Shown piece after piece: positions 16,940-25,712 of a stretch of 64,000 bases of DNA. How positions within the stretch are numbered: the first letter of the stretch is position 1; every line of letters begins with the position of its first letter. The position numbers and the translations under genes were made by a program. The notes under the pieces were generated by a model, which was given only the letters and a program-made list of their open reading frames with translations, did no database searches and was not told where the DNA came from. Origin of the DNA: Roseicyclus persicicus (GTDB lineage: Bacteria; Pseudomonadota; Alphaproteobacteria; Rhodobacterales; Rhodobacteraceae); NCBI RefSeq assembly GCF_012395815.1, contig NZ_JAAZQQ010000004.1:269018-333017 (forward strand). Reading direction: 5' to 3'.

Positions 16940-17563
16940 TCACCCCGCCGGCTGCGTCTCCAGGTCCAGCCACAGCCGCCCGTCCCGATACCCGCCGCGC
17001 ACCAGGAACCCGTCGCGCCTGACCTCGGGATACTCCGCCGCCCAGTCGCGGTAACGGTCGTTGGTCACGACCCGCGCGCCGAGATCGCGCGCGGCGGTCA
17101 GGATCATCGGGTCGGCGGGCGTGCCCTTGGGCACCACCATGATCCGGTCCTCGGGCAGGCCCAGCAGCCTGGCAAAGGCCCCGTCATGGCGATAGCGCCC
17201 CTCGACGAGATAGCCGGCATTGGCGTCGAACACGACGCCGGGCGCGTAGCCCTGCGCCTCGAGATGGGCCACCACCTCGCGCAGGGGTTCGATGCGCGGT
17301 GTCTCGTCGGCCCAGTGCATCACGTTCGAGCCGTCCACCACGATCCATTTCGCCCGGGGCGGCTTGACCCGCCAGCTGCGCGTGCCGGGCGGCTGCGGCG
17401 CCTTCTGCGGGCGGCGGCGGGCCAGCGCGGCGCGGAGGAGGAGGAAGAGGCTCGCCACCACCATCGGCGCGGCGAGAAGGACGAGGTCGGACAGCCCCGG
17501 CACCATCAGCGCCGCCGCGAGGCCCGCGGCGGACAGCGCCAGGAGGATCAGCGGAACGACCAT
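16940..17563 (-). CDS. Membrane-anchored NYN/Zc3h12a-like RNase-domain protein
   Basis: A 207-residue protein with two N-terminal membrane helices (about 3-21 and 26-47), a basic linker, then a PIN-like NYN domain. W-I-V-V-D-G-S-N-V-M-H at 73-83 carries D77 and N80. D113, D151 and D169 (V-V-T-N-D-R-Y-R-D-W) supply the rest of an acidic metal site. The match is to the Regnase (Zc3h12a) branch of NYN nucleases, so a single-stranded RNA cleavage role at the cytoplasmic face is inferred. A GAAGG site lies in the end of alkB ten bases upstream, so it is co-transcribed with alkB. Confidence 0.82.
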   Translation of the reverse strand: MVVPLILLALSAAGLAAALMVPGLSDLVLLAAPMVVASLFLLLRAALARRRPQKAPQPPGTRSWRVKPPRAKWIVVDGSNVMHWADETPRIEPLREVVAHLEAQGYAPGVVFDANAGYLVEGRYRHDGAFARLLGLPEDRIMVVPKGTPADPMILTAARDLGARVVTNDRYRDWAAEYPEVRRDGFLVRGGYRDGRLWLDLETQPAG

Positions 17564-17573
17564 CGCCCGACCT

Positions 17574-18707
17574 TCAGCGCGGCGCGGGGTTGAGGCCCTT
17601 GTTGTAGGGCGTCCAGTCGGTGATCTCGGGATAATACGCCTTGCGCCACGCCCGCACGCGCGGGTTCATCACGCGGCGCCAGAGCGGCGGCACCATCGCG
17701 GCCAGCGTCATCACCGGGTAGCCGTAGGGCAGCTGCGGCGCCTCGTCCTCGGTGTAGTTCTGGAGCAAGGGAAAGCGCCGGTCGGGCTTGTAGTGGTGGT
17801 CGGAATGGCGCTGCAGGTTGATCAGGAGCCAGTTCGACGCCTTCTGCGCCGCGTTCCACGAATGGCGCGGCAGGACGTGCTCGTATTTCCCGTCGCCAAG
17901 GTGCTTCCGCGTCAGGCCGTAATGCTCGATGTAGTTGGTCAGCTCCAGCTGCCAGACGGCGACGAAAGCCTGGACCATGAACAGCGCGACGCCAAGGCCG
18001 CCCCCCAGCGCGTAGGCCAGCGCGAGGCAGGCGACCTGCAGCGACCAGTAGCGCCAGAACGGGTTCGACGGGTCGGTCCAGGGCTTGCCCTTGCGCGCCA
18101 GCATCGCCTTTTCCGCCGCGAAGGCGCTGACCAGGCTTTCGCGCAGCACGCGGGGGAAGAAGCGGTGGAACCCCTCGTTGTAGCGCGCCGTCACCGGATC
18201 GCGGGTCGTGCCGACGTAGCGGTGGTGGACCAGCAGGTGCTCGGACCGGAAATGGGAATAGAGGACGGTCGCCAGCAGCAGGTCGGCCAGCGTGCGCTCC
18301 AGCCGGTTCCGCTGGTGCATCAGCTCGTGGCTGTAGTTGATGCCGATGGTCCCCGACAGGATGCCGACGCCGAAGAACAGGCCGACCTGTTCGACCGTCG
18401 ACAGGTGCTCGGCCCGCGTCGCGTACCAGATCAGGCCGAAGATCGTGACCAGCTGCAGGGGGAACCAGATCAGCGTGACGAGGCGATACCAGCGCAGCTG
18501 GTCCTCGCGCGTGTCGAGGTCGGCGTTCTCCAGCTCCAGCCCGAGTGCGGCGTCGAGCGCGGTGAACAGCCACCAGGTCGAGGCGGGCAGGAGCAGCAGC
18601 CACCAGCCCCCCGTCTGCGCGACGACGAGAATCAGGGGGAACAGCCCCAGCGACATCCAGAAGGGCAGCGCGCGGGTCAGCCGGGCAACCTGTGCGGCGG
18701 GGATCAT
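17574..18707 (-). CDS. alkB: Alkane 1-monooxygenase (AlkB-type di-iron membrane hydroxylase)
   Basis: Hydroxylates the terminal carbon of medium-chain alkanes or similar substrates at the inner membrane. All AlkB histidine boxes are seen: H-E-L-M-H-Q near 130, E-H-L-L-V-H-H-R-Y-V-G near 160, the N-Y-I-E-H-Y-G-L signature near 258, and L-Q-R-H-S-D-H-H-Y-K-P near 295. The length of 377 residues is slightly short of the roughly 400 usual. The start at MIPAAQV is supported by GGAGAGA upstream; an earlier in-frame ATG at 18800 would run into mutY. No rubredoxin gene is adjacent. Confidence 0.93.
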   Translation of the reverse strand: MIPAAQVARLTRALPFWMSLGLFPLILVVAQTGGWWLLLLPASTWWLFTALDAALGLELENADLDTREDQLRWYRLVTLIWFPLQLVTIFGLIWYATRAEHLSTVEQVGLFFGVGILSGTIGINYSHELMHQRNRLERTLADLLLATVLYSHFRSEHLLVHHRYVGTTRDPVTARYNEGFHRFFPRVLRESLVSAFAAEKAMLARKGKPWTDPSNPFWRYWSLQVACLALAYALGGGLGVALFMVQAFVAVWQLELTNYIEHYGLTRKHLGDGKYEHVLPRHSWNAAQKASNWLLINLQRHSDHHYKPDRRFPLLQNYTEDEAPQLPYGYPVMTLAAMVPPLWRRVMNPRVRAWRKAYYPEITDWTPYNKGLNPAPR

Positions 18708-18763
18708 GGCCGGTCTCTCCTTGTCTCCCACGGGTTGCAGAATCGCTTGGGGCGCGCGGCCCG

Positions 18764-19837
18764 TCAATCCTCGGGCCAGGCGCCTGACGCGATGTCCCAC
18801 GCCTTTCGCATGACGGTGGGGAGGCTCGCGGGCCGGAATGTGGCGCGGGGATGGAATTCGCCGCGCTCCGGTGTCGCATCGGGCGGCACGGTGGCGAGGC
18901 GGAGCGCGAGGCGCAGGTGGAAATGGGTGAAGGTGTGGCGCACCTCGAGGCCGGGGTCATGCCACGCGGCGTCGATCGGGGCCGCCTCCTGCGGCGCGTC
19001 CTCGGCCCAGACGGTGCCGGGCCAGCCGAGCATTCCGCCGAGAAGGCCGCTGTCGGGCCGGGTTTCCAGCAGCACCGCGCCGTCCGTCCGCCGCACGAGA
19101 TAGGCGATGCCCTGCCGCGTCGGCTTGGCCTTCTTCGGCGCCTTGCGGGGCAGCTCGGCGGCGATCCCGAGGGCGCGGGCGCGGCACATCCCCATCAGGG
19201 GGCAGATGCCGCAGGCGGGCGATTTCGGCGTGCAGACCGTGGCGCCGAGGTCCATCACCGCCTGCGCGTAGCAGCCGGGGCGGGTGGCGGGCGTGAGGCG
19301 TTCGGCCAGCGCGCGCAGCTCGGGCTTCGCCGCCGGCAGCGGCGTCTGCACGGCGAACACCCGCGCCAGCACGCGCTCCACGTTGCCGTCCATCACCGCC
19401 GCCGGGCGGTCGAAGGCGATGGCCGCGACGGCGGCGGCCGTGTAGGGGCCGATGCCGGGCAGCGCGCGCAGGCCGTCCTCGGTGTCGGGAAAGACGCCGC
19501 CATGGTCCGCCGCCACCGCGCGGGCGCATTTCAGGAGGTTCCGGGCGCGGGCGTAGTAGCCGAGGCCCGCCCATTCGGCCATGACGGCGGCGTCCTCGGC
19601 CCCGGCCAGCGCGGTGACGGTCGGCCAGCGGTCGGTGAAGCGGCGGAAGTAGTCCTTCACCGCCGCCACGGTCGTCTGCTGCAGCATGATCTCGGACAGC
19701 CAGACGCGGTAGGGATCGGGCCGTTCGCCCGCGGCCAGCGCCTCGGGGCCGGTGCGCCAGGGCAGCGCGCGGGCGTGGCGGTCGTACCATGGCAGCAGCG
19801 CCGCCGCCGGCGCCCGATCGGAAAACCCGTCACGCAA
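18764..19837 (-). CDS. mutY: A/G-specific adenine glycosylase MutY
   Basis: Removes adenine mispaired with 8-oxoguanine. The 357-residue protein has an N-terminal Y-D-R-H-A-R-A-L-P-W-R, S-E-I-M-L-Q-Q-T-T-V with the catalytic Glu, and a helix-hairpin-helix L-P-G-I-G-P-Y-T-A-A-A with M-D-G-N-V-E-R-V-L-A-R after it. The Fe-S cluster motif is C-x6-C-x2-C-x5-C (CTPKSPACGICPLMGMC). A Nudix-like 8-oxoG-recognition domain forms the C-terminus (H-T-F-T-H-F-H-L). No ATG fits; a TTG at 19837 is the best start available. Confidence 0.95.
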   Translation of the reverse strand: MRDGFSDRAPAAALLPWYDRHARALPWRTGPEALAAGERPDPYRVWLSEIMLQQTTVAAVKDYFRRFTDRWPTVTALAGAEDAAVMAEWAGLGYYARARNLLKCARAVAADHGGVFPDTEDGLRALPGIGPYTAAAVAAIAFDRPAAVMDGNVERVLARVFAVQTPLPAAKPELRALAERLTPATRPGCYAQAVMDLGATVCTPKSPACGICPLMGMCRARALGIAAELPRKAPKKAKPTRQGIAYLVRRTDGAVLLETRPDSGLLGGMLGWPGTVWAEDAPQEAAPIDAAWHDPGLEVRHTFTHFHLRLALRLATVPPDATPERGEFHPRATFRPASLPTVMRKAWDIASGAWPED

Positions 19838-19919
19838 GGTTTATCTGCCCCCCGGCCGCCTGTTATTGGTTAGCATCGCGTTACGGCATAGATTGCCTGC
19901 AACGTCAGGAAAGCAACCC

Positions 19920-20450
19920 ATGCCACGCCCCGCCATACCCCGCCAGCCCGAGCCGCCCGCGCGCCGCAAGCGCGGGTTCGAGGCGGCGTCCGCGCTGCTG
20001 GCGCGCGAGCTGAAGGCGCCGGCGGAAAAGCGCGGCTTCGGCGAGGCCAAGCTCTTGACCCACTGGCCCGAGATCGTCGGCGCCGAGATCGCGGCGATCG
20101 CGCGGCCGGTCAAGATCACCTGGGGCCGGGGCTTCGGCGGGACGCTGGTGCTGCTGACCACGGGCGGCCATGCCCCCGTGCTCGAGATGCAGAAGGACCG
20201 CATCGCCGAGCGCGTGAACGCCAGCTACGGCTACCGCGCCGTCGCCCATGTGCACATCACCCAGACCGCGCCCACCGGCTTTGCCGAGGGGCAGGTCGCC
20301 TTTCGCCCCGCCGCACTGACGCCGCGGCCCGAGCCCGACCCGGCGCGGCTCGCCCGGGTGCTGGAAGGGGTCGAGGGGGTCGAGGACGAGGGGCTGAAAC
20401 AGGCCCTTACGCGCCTTGCCCGGAACGTGTTAACCCCGCGGGAAACCTAA
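19920..20450 (+). CDS. DUF721 (DciA-like) domain protein
   Basis: A 176-residue protein with the DUF721 core: L-T-H-W-P-E-I-V-G-A-E-I-A-A-I-A-R-P-V near 48-66, then beta-strands and L-E-M-Q-K-D-R-I-A-E-R-V-N-A near 92-105. DUF721 is related to the helicase-loader DciA, but in alphaproteobacteria with its own N-terminal extension the role is uncertain. It is divergent from mutY with an 82-base shared promoter region, and followed 15 bases later by the DsbA-like gene, so it probably starts that operon. Confidence 0.88.
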   Translation: MPRPAIPRQPEPPARRKRGFEAASALLARELKAPAEKRGFGEAKLLTHWPEIVGAEIAAIARPVKITWGRGFGGTLVLLTTGGHAPVLEMQKDRIAERVNASYGYRAVAHVHITQTAPTGFAEGQVAFRPAALTPRPEPDPARLARVLEGVEGVEDEGLKQALTRLARNVLTPRET

Positions 20451-20465
20451 GGAGACGACCCGACG

Positions 20466-21137
20466 ATGGATCGCAGGACCCTGTTGATGGGCGCCGGTGC
20501 CGGCGCCATGGCCCTTGGAACCTACGCGCTGCTGCGCCCCGAGCAGGCGGCGCGGCTGCCGCTCCTGCCGCAGCCGGCGCGGGCGCAGACCGCCGAGGGC
20601 CCCGCGCCCGAGGTGGTCGAGATGGTGCTCGGCAACCCCGACGCGGCCGTCGAGGTGATCGAATACGCCTCCTTCACCTGCCCGCATTGCAAGACCTTCC
20701 ACGACAACACCCTGCCGCTGCTCAAGGCCGACTACATCGACACCGGGCTGATCCGCTTCGTCTACCGCGAGGTGTATTTCGACCGCTTCGGCCTCTGGGC
20801 CGGCATGGTCGCCCGCTGCGGCGGGCCCGAGCGCTACTTCGGCATCTCCGACCTGATCTACGAGCGGCAGGCGGACTGGACCCAGGGCTCGCCCGCCGAG
20901 GTGGCCGAGAACCTGCGCCAGATCGGGCGCATCGCCGGGCTGACCAACGAACAGCTCGACGCCTGCATGACCGACGCCGCCATGGCGCAGGCGATGATCG
21001 ACACCTACGAGGCGAACATGGCCGAGCACGACATCTCGGGCACGCCGGCCTTCGTCATCGCCGGCACGCTGCATTCCAACATGAGCTATGCCGACATGTC
21101 GGCGCTCATCGACGAAGCCATCGCCGCCGCGCAATGA
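20466..21137 (+). CDS. DsbA-family thioredoxin-fold protein, exported
   Basis: A 223-residue protein with a twin-arginine-like start (M-D-R-R-T-L-L-M-G-A-G) and a signal segment ending near residue 40. The thioredoxin domain holds the C-P-H-C active site (F-T-C-P-H-C-K-T-F, near 74-77) and the cis-proline in S-G-T-P-A-F-V-I near 190. It probably oxidises or isomerises periplasmic protein thiols. GGAG precedes the ATG by ten bases. Its stop overlaps the next ATG. Confidence 0.93.
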   Translation: MDRRTLLMGAGAGAMALGTYALLRPEQAARLPLLPQPARAQTAEGPAPEVVEMVLGNPDAAVEVIEYASFTCPHCKTFHDNTLPLLKADYIDTGLIRFVYREVYFDRFGLWAGMVARCGGPERYFGISDLIYERQADWTQGSPAEVAENLRQIGRIAGLTNEQLDACMTDAAMAQAMIDTYEANMAEHDISGTPAFVIAGTLHSNMSYADMSALIDEAIAAAQ

Positions 21138-22270
21138 CCGCACCGCTGACGGGCGTCCGCGTCCTGGAACTCGCGCGCATCCTGGCCGGCCCCTGGGCCG
21201 GCCAGACGCTGGCCGACCTCGGCGCCGAGGTGATCAAGGTCGAGGCCCCCGAGGGCGACGACACCCGCCGATGGGGCCCGCCCTTCGTCGAGCGAGAGGG
21301 CGACAGGACCGCCGCCTATTTCCACGCCTGCAACCGCGGCAAGAAATCGGTCATCGCCGATTTCCGCACGCCCGAGGGGCAGGCCCGCGTGCGCGACCTG
21401 GCCGCCGGCGCGGACGTGGTGATCGAGAACTTCAAGCTCGGCGGGCTGGTGAAGTACGGGCTGGATTACGACAGCCTGAGGGCGATCAACCCCGGCCTCG
21501 TCTACTGTTCGATCACCGGCTTCGGCCAGACCGGGCCCTATGCGCACCGGGCGGGCTACGATTACATCATCCAGGGCATGTCGGGCCTGATGTCCGTCAC
21601 CGGCGCGCCCGAGGGGCAGCCGCAGAAGGTGGGGGTGGCGGTCACCGACATCCTGACCGGGCTCTATTCCGTCAACGCGATCCTCGCGGCGCTGCACCTG
21701 CGGCAGTCGACCGGCCGGGGCCAGCACATCGACATGAGCCTGATGGACGTCGCCACGGCCTTCATGGCGAACCAGGCGATGAACTACCTGACCACGGGCG
21801 TCGCGCCGCAGCGGATCGGCAACGCGCACCAGAACCTCGCGCCCTACCAGGTGTTCGACTGCCGCGACGGCTGGATCATCATCGCCACCGGCAACGACGC
21901 GCAGTACCGGCGGCTCTGCGGCATCCTCGGGGTGGCGGAGATGGCGGCGGACCCGGCCTTCCTGAGCAACGCCGACCGCATTGCCAACCGGGACGAGATG
22001 ACCCGGCGGCTGACCGCGGCCACGCTGGGCTGGGGCAAGGCCGATCTGCTGGCGGCCTGCGAGGCCGAGGGCGTGCCGGCGGGGCCGATCAACGACCTGG
22101 CCGAGGTGTTCGCCGACCCGCAGGTGCAGGCGCGCGGAATGCGGATCGAGCTGGGCGGCGTGCCCGGCGTGCGGCCGCCGTTCCGGTTTTCGGACGCCGA
22201 GGTGGCGCTGGAGCGGCCGGGGCCGGCGCTCGGGCAGCACGACGGGATCGCCGGCTGGTCCGAGCGTTAG
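21134..22270 (+). CDS. CaiB/BaiF family CoA-transferase (class III)
   Basis: A 378-residue family III CoA-transferase moving CoA between acyl-CoA and a carboxylate. Motifs: L-A-R-I-L-A-G-P-W-A-G-Q near 15, G-A-E-V-I-K-V-E near 33-40, R-G-K-K-S near 72, and the catalytic aspartate in V-A-V-T-D-I-L-T-G near 178. The acceptor is not predictable. It overlaps the DsbA-like gene by ATGA. Its TAG shares bases with the converging lpxK stop. Confidence 0.93.
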   Translation: MTAPLTGVRVLELARILAGPWAGQTLADLGAEVIKVEAPEGDDTRRWGPPFVEREGDRTAAYFHACNRGKKSVIADFRTPEGQARVRDLAAGADVVIENFKLGGLVKYGLDYDSLRAINPGLVYCSITGFGQTGPYAHRAGYDYIIQGMSGLMSVTGAPEGQPQKVGVAVTDILTGLYSVNAILAALHLRQSTGRGQHIDMSLMDVATAFMANQAMNYLTTGVAPQRIGNAHQNLAPYQVFDCRDGWIIIATGNDAQYRRLCGILGVAEMAADPAFLSNADRIANRDEMTRRLTAATLGWGKADLLAACEAEGVPAGPINDLAEVFADPQVQARGMRIELGGVPGVRPPFRFSDAEVALERPGPALGQHDGIAGWSER

Positions 22271-23262
22271 GGTCGGCGCGGCGCGACCACCCGGTCCAGC
22301 GCCGCATCCACCGCCGCCCAATCCGAAATCCGCAACCGCACCGGCACCGTCATCACCTGCACCCGGAGCGCGGTCGGCAGGCGCACCGCGTCCTTTTCCG
22401 TCGTCACCACCTGCGCACCGATGGCCTTGGCCTCGCGCAGCATCCGCGCCATCAGCGCGTCGGTCAGCGGCTGGTGGTCGCTGAGGGCATGGGCCGCGCG
22501 GATGTCGGCGCCCATCGCGCGGAGCGTCTGAAAGAACTTCTCGGGCCGTCCGATCCCGGCGAAGGCCACCACCTTCAGCCCCTTGATCGGCAGGCCGGTC
22601 GGCAACGGCTCCAGCGCGCCGGTCACATGCGGCACCCCGACCGCATCGCCCCAGCGCCCGGCAAACCGCGCCTGCGCCGCGGCGTCACCGATCGACAGCA
22701 CGAGGTCGGCCCGGGCGAGGCCCGCTGCCACCGGCTCGCGCAGCGGCCCCGCCGGGATCACCTGGCCGTTGCCGAAACCCACATGGGCGTCCACCACCAC
22801 CAGCGACAGGTCATGCGCGAGGCCGGGGTTCTGGAACCCGTCGTCGAGCAGGATCGCCTGCGCCCCCGCGGCCACCGCCGCCCGCGCGCCCGCCGCGCGG
22901 TCCTTGGCCACCCAGGTCGGCAGGAAGGCCGCCAGCAGCAGCGCCTCGTCGCCGGTCTGGTCCGCCCGGTGCCGGACGGGGTCGACCGCGACCGGCCCCT
23001 CCAGCGCCCCGCCATGGCCGCGCGTCACCGCGTGGGCGGCGATGCCGCGGTCGCGCAGCCGCTCGGCCAGCGCGATCACCGTGGGGGTCTTGCCGGTGCC
23101 GCCCGCGTTCAGGTTGCCGACGCAGATCACCGGCACGCCCACGCGGTCCCGCGGGCCCCGTGCCAGCCGCCGCCGGGTGGCCCCAGCATAGAGCGCCCCG
23201 AGCGGCGACAGCAGCGCCGACAGGATCCCCGGCTCCTGCGTCCAGAACCCGGGCGCGCGCAT
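22267..23262 (-). CDS. lpxK: Tetraacyldisaccharide 4'-kinase LpxK
   Basis: Phosphorylates the lipid A precursor at the 4-prime position. 331 residues, normal length. The Walker A motif is N-L-N-A-G-G-T-G-K-T-P-T near 52-63, with L-D-D-G-F-Q-N-P near 140-147 and V-V-D-A-H further on. The end carries V-V-T-T-E-K-D-A-V-R-L, the conserved TTEKDxVR motif. The ATG overlaps the waaA stop by one base (TGATG), so the two are co-translated. The stop overlaps the CaiB-type gene stop. Confidence 0.96.
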   Translation of the reverse strand: MRAPGFWTQEPGILSALLSPLGALYAGATRRRLARGPRDRVGVPVICVGNLNAGGTGKTPTVIALAERLRDRGIAAHAVTRGHGGALEGPVAVDPVRHRADQTGDEALLLAAFLPTWVAKDRAAGARAAVAAGAQAILLDDGFQNPGLAHDLSLVVVDAHVGFGNGQVIPAGPLREPVAAGLARADLVLSIGDAAAQARFAGRWGDAVGVPHVTGALEPLPTGLPIKGLKVVAFAGIGRPEKFFQTLRAMGADIRAAHALSDHQPLTDALMARMLREAKAIGAQVVTTEKDAVRLPTALRVQVMTVPVRLRISDWAAVDAALDRVVAPRRP

Positions 23263-24557
23263 CAGCCCTGCGCCCCGGCCGCGTCGAGCCGCGCGAGCAG
23301 GACCGTCTTCGCCCGCTCGGTCACGTCGGCGCCGGCCGAGACCACCTCCCACGCGGCGTGGGCCATCGCCGCGGCGCGGTCGGGTGACAGGAGCTCGTCC
23401 ACCGCCTCGGCCAGCCGCTGCGGGGCCGAGACGAGGCGCGCGGCCCGCGATTCCGTCAGGCGCTGGTAGATGTCGACGAAGTTGGTGACGTAGGGCCCGT
23501 GCAGGATGGCCGAGCCCAGCGCGGCGGGCTCGAACGGGTTGTGGCCGCCGATCGGCTCCCACGACCCGCCGACGAAGCTGACGGGCGCGAGGCGGTACCA
23601 CAGGCCCAGCTCGCCCATGGTGTCGGCCAGGTAGACCGGCGCCTCGGCCTCGGGCCCCTCGCCGATGCTGCGGCGGGTGAAGGCCCAGCCGCCGGCGTCC
23701 AGCAGCGCGGCGATCTCGTCGCCCCGGTTGGGGTGGCGCGGCACCAGGATCAGCAGGAGCCGCGGGTTCGTCTTCATCGCCAGGCGATGGGCCTCCAGCA
23801 CCTTCTCCTCCTCGCCCGGATGGGTCGAGGCCGCGACCCAGACCGGGCGGCCGCCGATCTCGGCGCGCATGCTCTCCAGCTCGGCGTTGTTCACGGGCAG
23901 GGCGGCGGCGCCTTCCTTGAGCGTGCCGGTGACCTCCATCCGGTCGGACGGCAGACCAAGGCGGCGCAGGTAGATCTCGGTCAGGTCGTCCTGCACCAGC
24001 GCCCGCTCGAAGCGGTTCAGCAGGCTGCGCACCATCCCGCGCAGGAAGCGCCAGCGGTCGTGGCTGGCCTTGGACATGCGCGCGTTGAGGAGCAGCATGG
24101 GGATGCCGCGGGAATGCGTCTCGCAGATCAGGCTGGGCCAGAGCTCGCTCTCGGTCCAGACCGCGATGTCCGGGCGCCAGTGGTCGAGGAAGGACCGCAC
24201 GAAGGCGCGGGCGTCCAGCGGCACGTACTGGTGCAGGGCGCGCGGCGGCAGGCGTTCGGCCATCACCCCGGCCGAGGTGACGGTGCCGGTGGTGACGAGG
24301 ATCGTGAGGTCGCGCCGTTCGGCCAGCAGCTGGCGGATCAGCTCGAGGAGGGCCAGCGACTCGCCCACGCTGGCGGCGTGGAACCAGATCAGCTTGCCCT
24401 CGGGGCGGGGCCGGGCGGCGATGCCGCGGCGCTCGTCCAGGCGGGCGGGGTCCTCCTTGCCCTCGGCGACGCGCTCGGCCAGCTTGCGCTCGGCGAAACG
24501 CCGGCCGCGGCCCGCGGACCACGCCAGGTAGAGGCCGAGCGTGAGGGACCGGCTCAT
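23262..24557 (-). CDS. waaA: 3-deoxy-D-manno-octulosonic acid transferase WaaA (KdtA)
   Basis: Adds Kdo to lipid IVA on the inner membrane. The 431-residue protein has I-W-F-H-A-A-S-V-G-E-S near 57-67 with the conserved Glu, W-T-E-S-E-L-W-P-S near 134-142, A-A-S-T-H-P-G-E-E near 243-251, and G-S-W-E-P-I-G-G-H-N-P-F-E-P near 330-343. These are the GT-30 signatures. It overlaps lpxK downstream and a very short open frame upstream by ATGA. Confidence 0.96.
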   Translation of the reverse strand: MSRSLTLGLYLAWSAGRGRRFAERKLAERVAEGKEDPARLDERRGIAARPRPEGKLIWFHAASVGESLALLELIRQLLAERRDLTILVTTGTVTSAGVMAERLPPRALHQYVPLDARAFVRSFLDHWRPDIAVWTESELWPSLICETHSRGIPMLLLNARMSKASHDRWRFLRGMVRSLLNRFERALVQDDLTEIYLRRLGLPSDRMEVTGTLKEGAAALPVNNAELESMRAEIGGRPVWVAASTHPGEEEKVLEAHRLAMKTNPRLLLILVPRHPNRGDEIAALLDAGGWAFTRRSIGEGPEAEAPVYLADTMGELGLWYRLAPVSFVGGSWEPIGGHNPFEPAALGSAILHGPYVTNFVDIYQRLTESRAARLVSAPQRLAEAVDELLSPDRAAAMAHAAWEVVSAGADVTERAKTVLLARLDAAGAQG

Positions 24558-24610
24558 GCGCGGGCCCTTGGGCGGCGGGCGCGGGCGGGGGCGGGATGGG
24601 TCATGGCCAT
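24554..24610 (-). CDS. Possible 18-residue leader peptide upstream of waaA
   Basis: A short frame MAMTHPAPARARRPRARA starts after an AAAGGA-type ribosome site and ends in an ATGA overlap with the waaA start. In many Rhodobacterales I recall a DUF4170 gene at this position; no such domain is seen here. The peptide could be a coupling leader or chance; codon content is simply Ala/Arg/Pro-rich. Low confidence. Confidence 0.3.
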   Translation of the reverse strand: MAMTHPAPARARRPRARA

Positions 24611-24800
24611 GTCCTTTCCGGGCCGCCGGGCGGGCGGGCGATCGCGGCGCACCCTAGGCAACGGGGCGGCGGGGTCAAGGTGGGCGGGGACGGTGGGGAA
24701 ACCCGCACCCGCCGCAGGCCCGCCGGTGGGGTTTCCCGCAATCGCCGCACGGCCCCCAAGGGCGTATCCCGGAGAGGTATCCGCCCCCGGAGGCCCTGCC

Positions 24801-24920
24801 ATGATCCGCACCCTTGTCTCGCTCGTGTCCGTGGTCGCGCTGCTGACGCTCCTGCTGATCGACGGGGCGTCGGCGCAGCCCGCCGCGGCCGCGCCGGTCG
24901 CTGCGGCCGCCCAGCCCTGA
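24801..24920 (+). CDS. Small 39-residue exported or membrane peptide
   Basis: An ATG with a good GGAGG site seven bases upstream begins MIRTLVSLVSVVALLTLLLI, a clean hydrophobic helix, then D-G-A-S-A-Q with an A-x-A signal-peptidase-like site and an Ala/Pro tail. It sits between the waaA upstream region and the converging phosphatase gene stop at 24927. No family is recognised. It might be a small inner-membrane protein or a short secreted peptide. Confidence 0.5.
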   Translation: MIRTLVSLVSVVALLTLLLIDGASAQPAAAAPVAAAAQP

Positions 24921-24926
24921 GCCGCG

Positions 24927-25712
24927 TCAGCCGCGCGCCTTGAGGATCGCGCCGTGCAGGTCCGCGGCGGCGGCCAGCACGCCGGGCACCTGCGGCGTGG
25001 CCCGGTTGAAGCTGAGCGGCGCGCCGGTGGCGTCGGTCGCCCGCCCGCCGGCCTCGGCGATGATCAGCGCGCCCGCGGCGATGTCCCATTCCCAGGTCTG
25101 GCGAAAGGTCACCATCGCGTCGAAGCGACCCTCGCCCACCAGCGCCATGCGATAGGCCAGCGACGGGCGGTAGGCGCGCGTCACCTGCGGCACGCCCTGC
25201 GGCCAGTGCGCGGGGCTGAGGGTGTGCTTGGTCGCCAGCACCTCGGCCTGGTAGAGGTGCCGGGTGGCCGAGGCGCGGATGGCCGTGTCGTTCAGCGTCG
25301 CGCCGTGGCCGCGCGCCGCGGCGTAGAGCTTGCCACGGATCGGCAGGTAGACGACGGCGGCGATCACCTCGCCCTCCTCGACCACGGCGAGGGAATGGGC
25401 GAAGGACGACGAGCCCTCGATGAAGGCCTGCGTGCCGTCGATCGGGTCGATGACGAAGACCCGCGCCTTGCCCAGCCGCGCGGTGTCGTCGGGGGTTTCC
25501 TCGGACAGCCAGCCGTAGCCCGGCCGCGCATCGGTCAGCCGGTCGCGCAGCATGTCGTTGACGGCAAGGTCGGCCTCGGTCACGGGGCCGGCGCCGCCGG
25601 GCTTGTCCCAGACCTCGGGCTCGTCGCGGAAATAACGCGCCGCGATCCGGCCGGCGCCGCGGGCCGCGTCGATCAGCAGCCCGAGGTCCTCCCGTGGGTC
25701 AGGCGCCGGCAA
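24927..25712 (-). CDS. Inositol monophosphatase family protein (CysQ/SuhB-like)
   Basis: A 261-residue Mg-dependent phosphatase. Metal-binding motifs: D-P-I-D-G-T-Q-A-F near 89-97 and W-E-W-D-I-A-A-G-A near 208-216, with S-E-E-T-P near 70. The family includes inositol-1-phosphatase and 3'(2'),5'-bisphosphate nucleotidase (CysQ); position next to pmbA and waaA does not choose between them. The only reasonable start is a TTG at 25712, 14 bases inside the pmbA end. Confidence 0.92.
   Translation of the reverse strand: MPAPDPREDLGLLIDAARGAGRIAARYFRDEPEVWDKPGGAGPVTEADLAVNDMLRDRLTDARPGYGWLSEETPDDTARLGKARVFVIDPIDGTQAFIEGSSSFAHSLAVVEEGEVIAAVVYLPIRGKLYAAARGHGATLNDTAIRASATRHLYQAEVLATKHTLSPAHWPQGVPQVTRAYRPSLAYRMALVGEGRFDAMVTFRQTWEWDIAAGALIIAEAGGRATDATGAPLSFNRATPQVPGVLAAAADLHGAILKARG

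Noticed and set aside
21086..23469. Long frames opposite the CaiB-type and lpxK/waaA genes
   Set aside because: They are low-complexity Arg/Ala/Gly-rich translations without domains and conflict with well-supported genes on the other strand.
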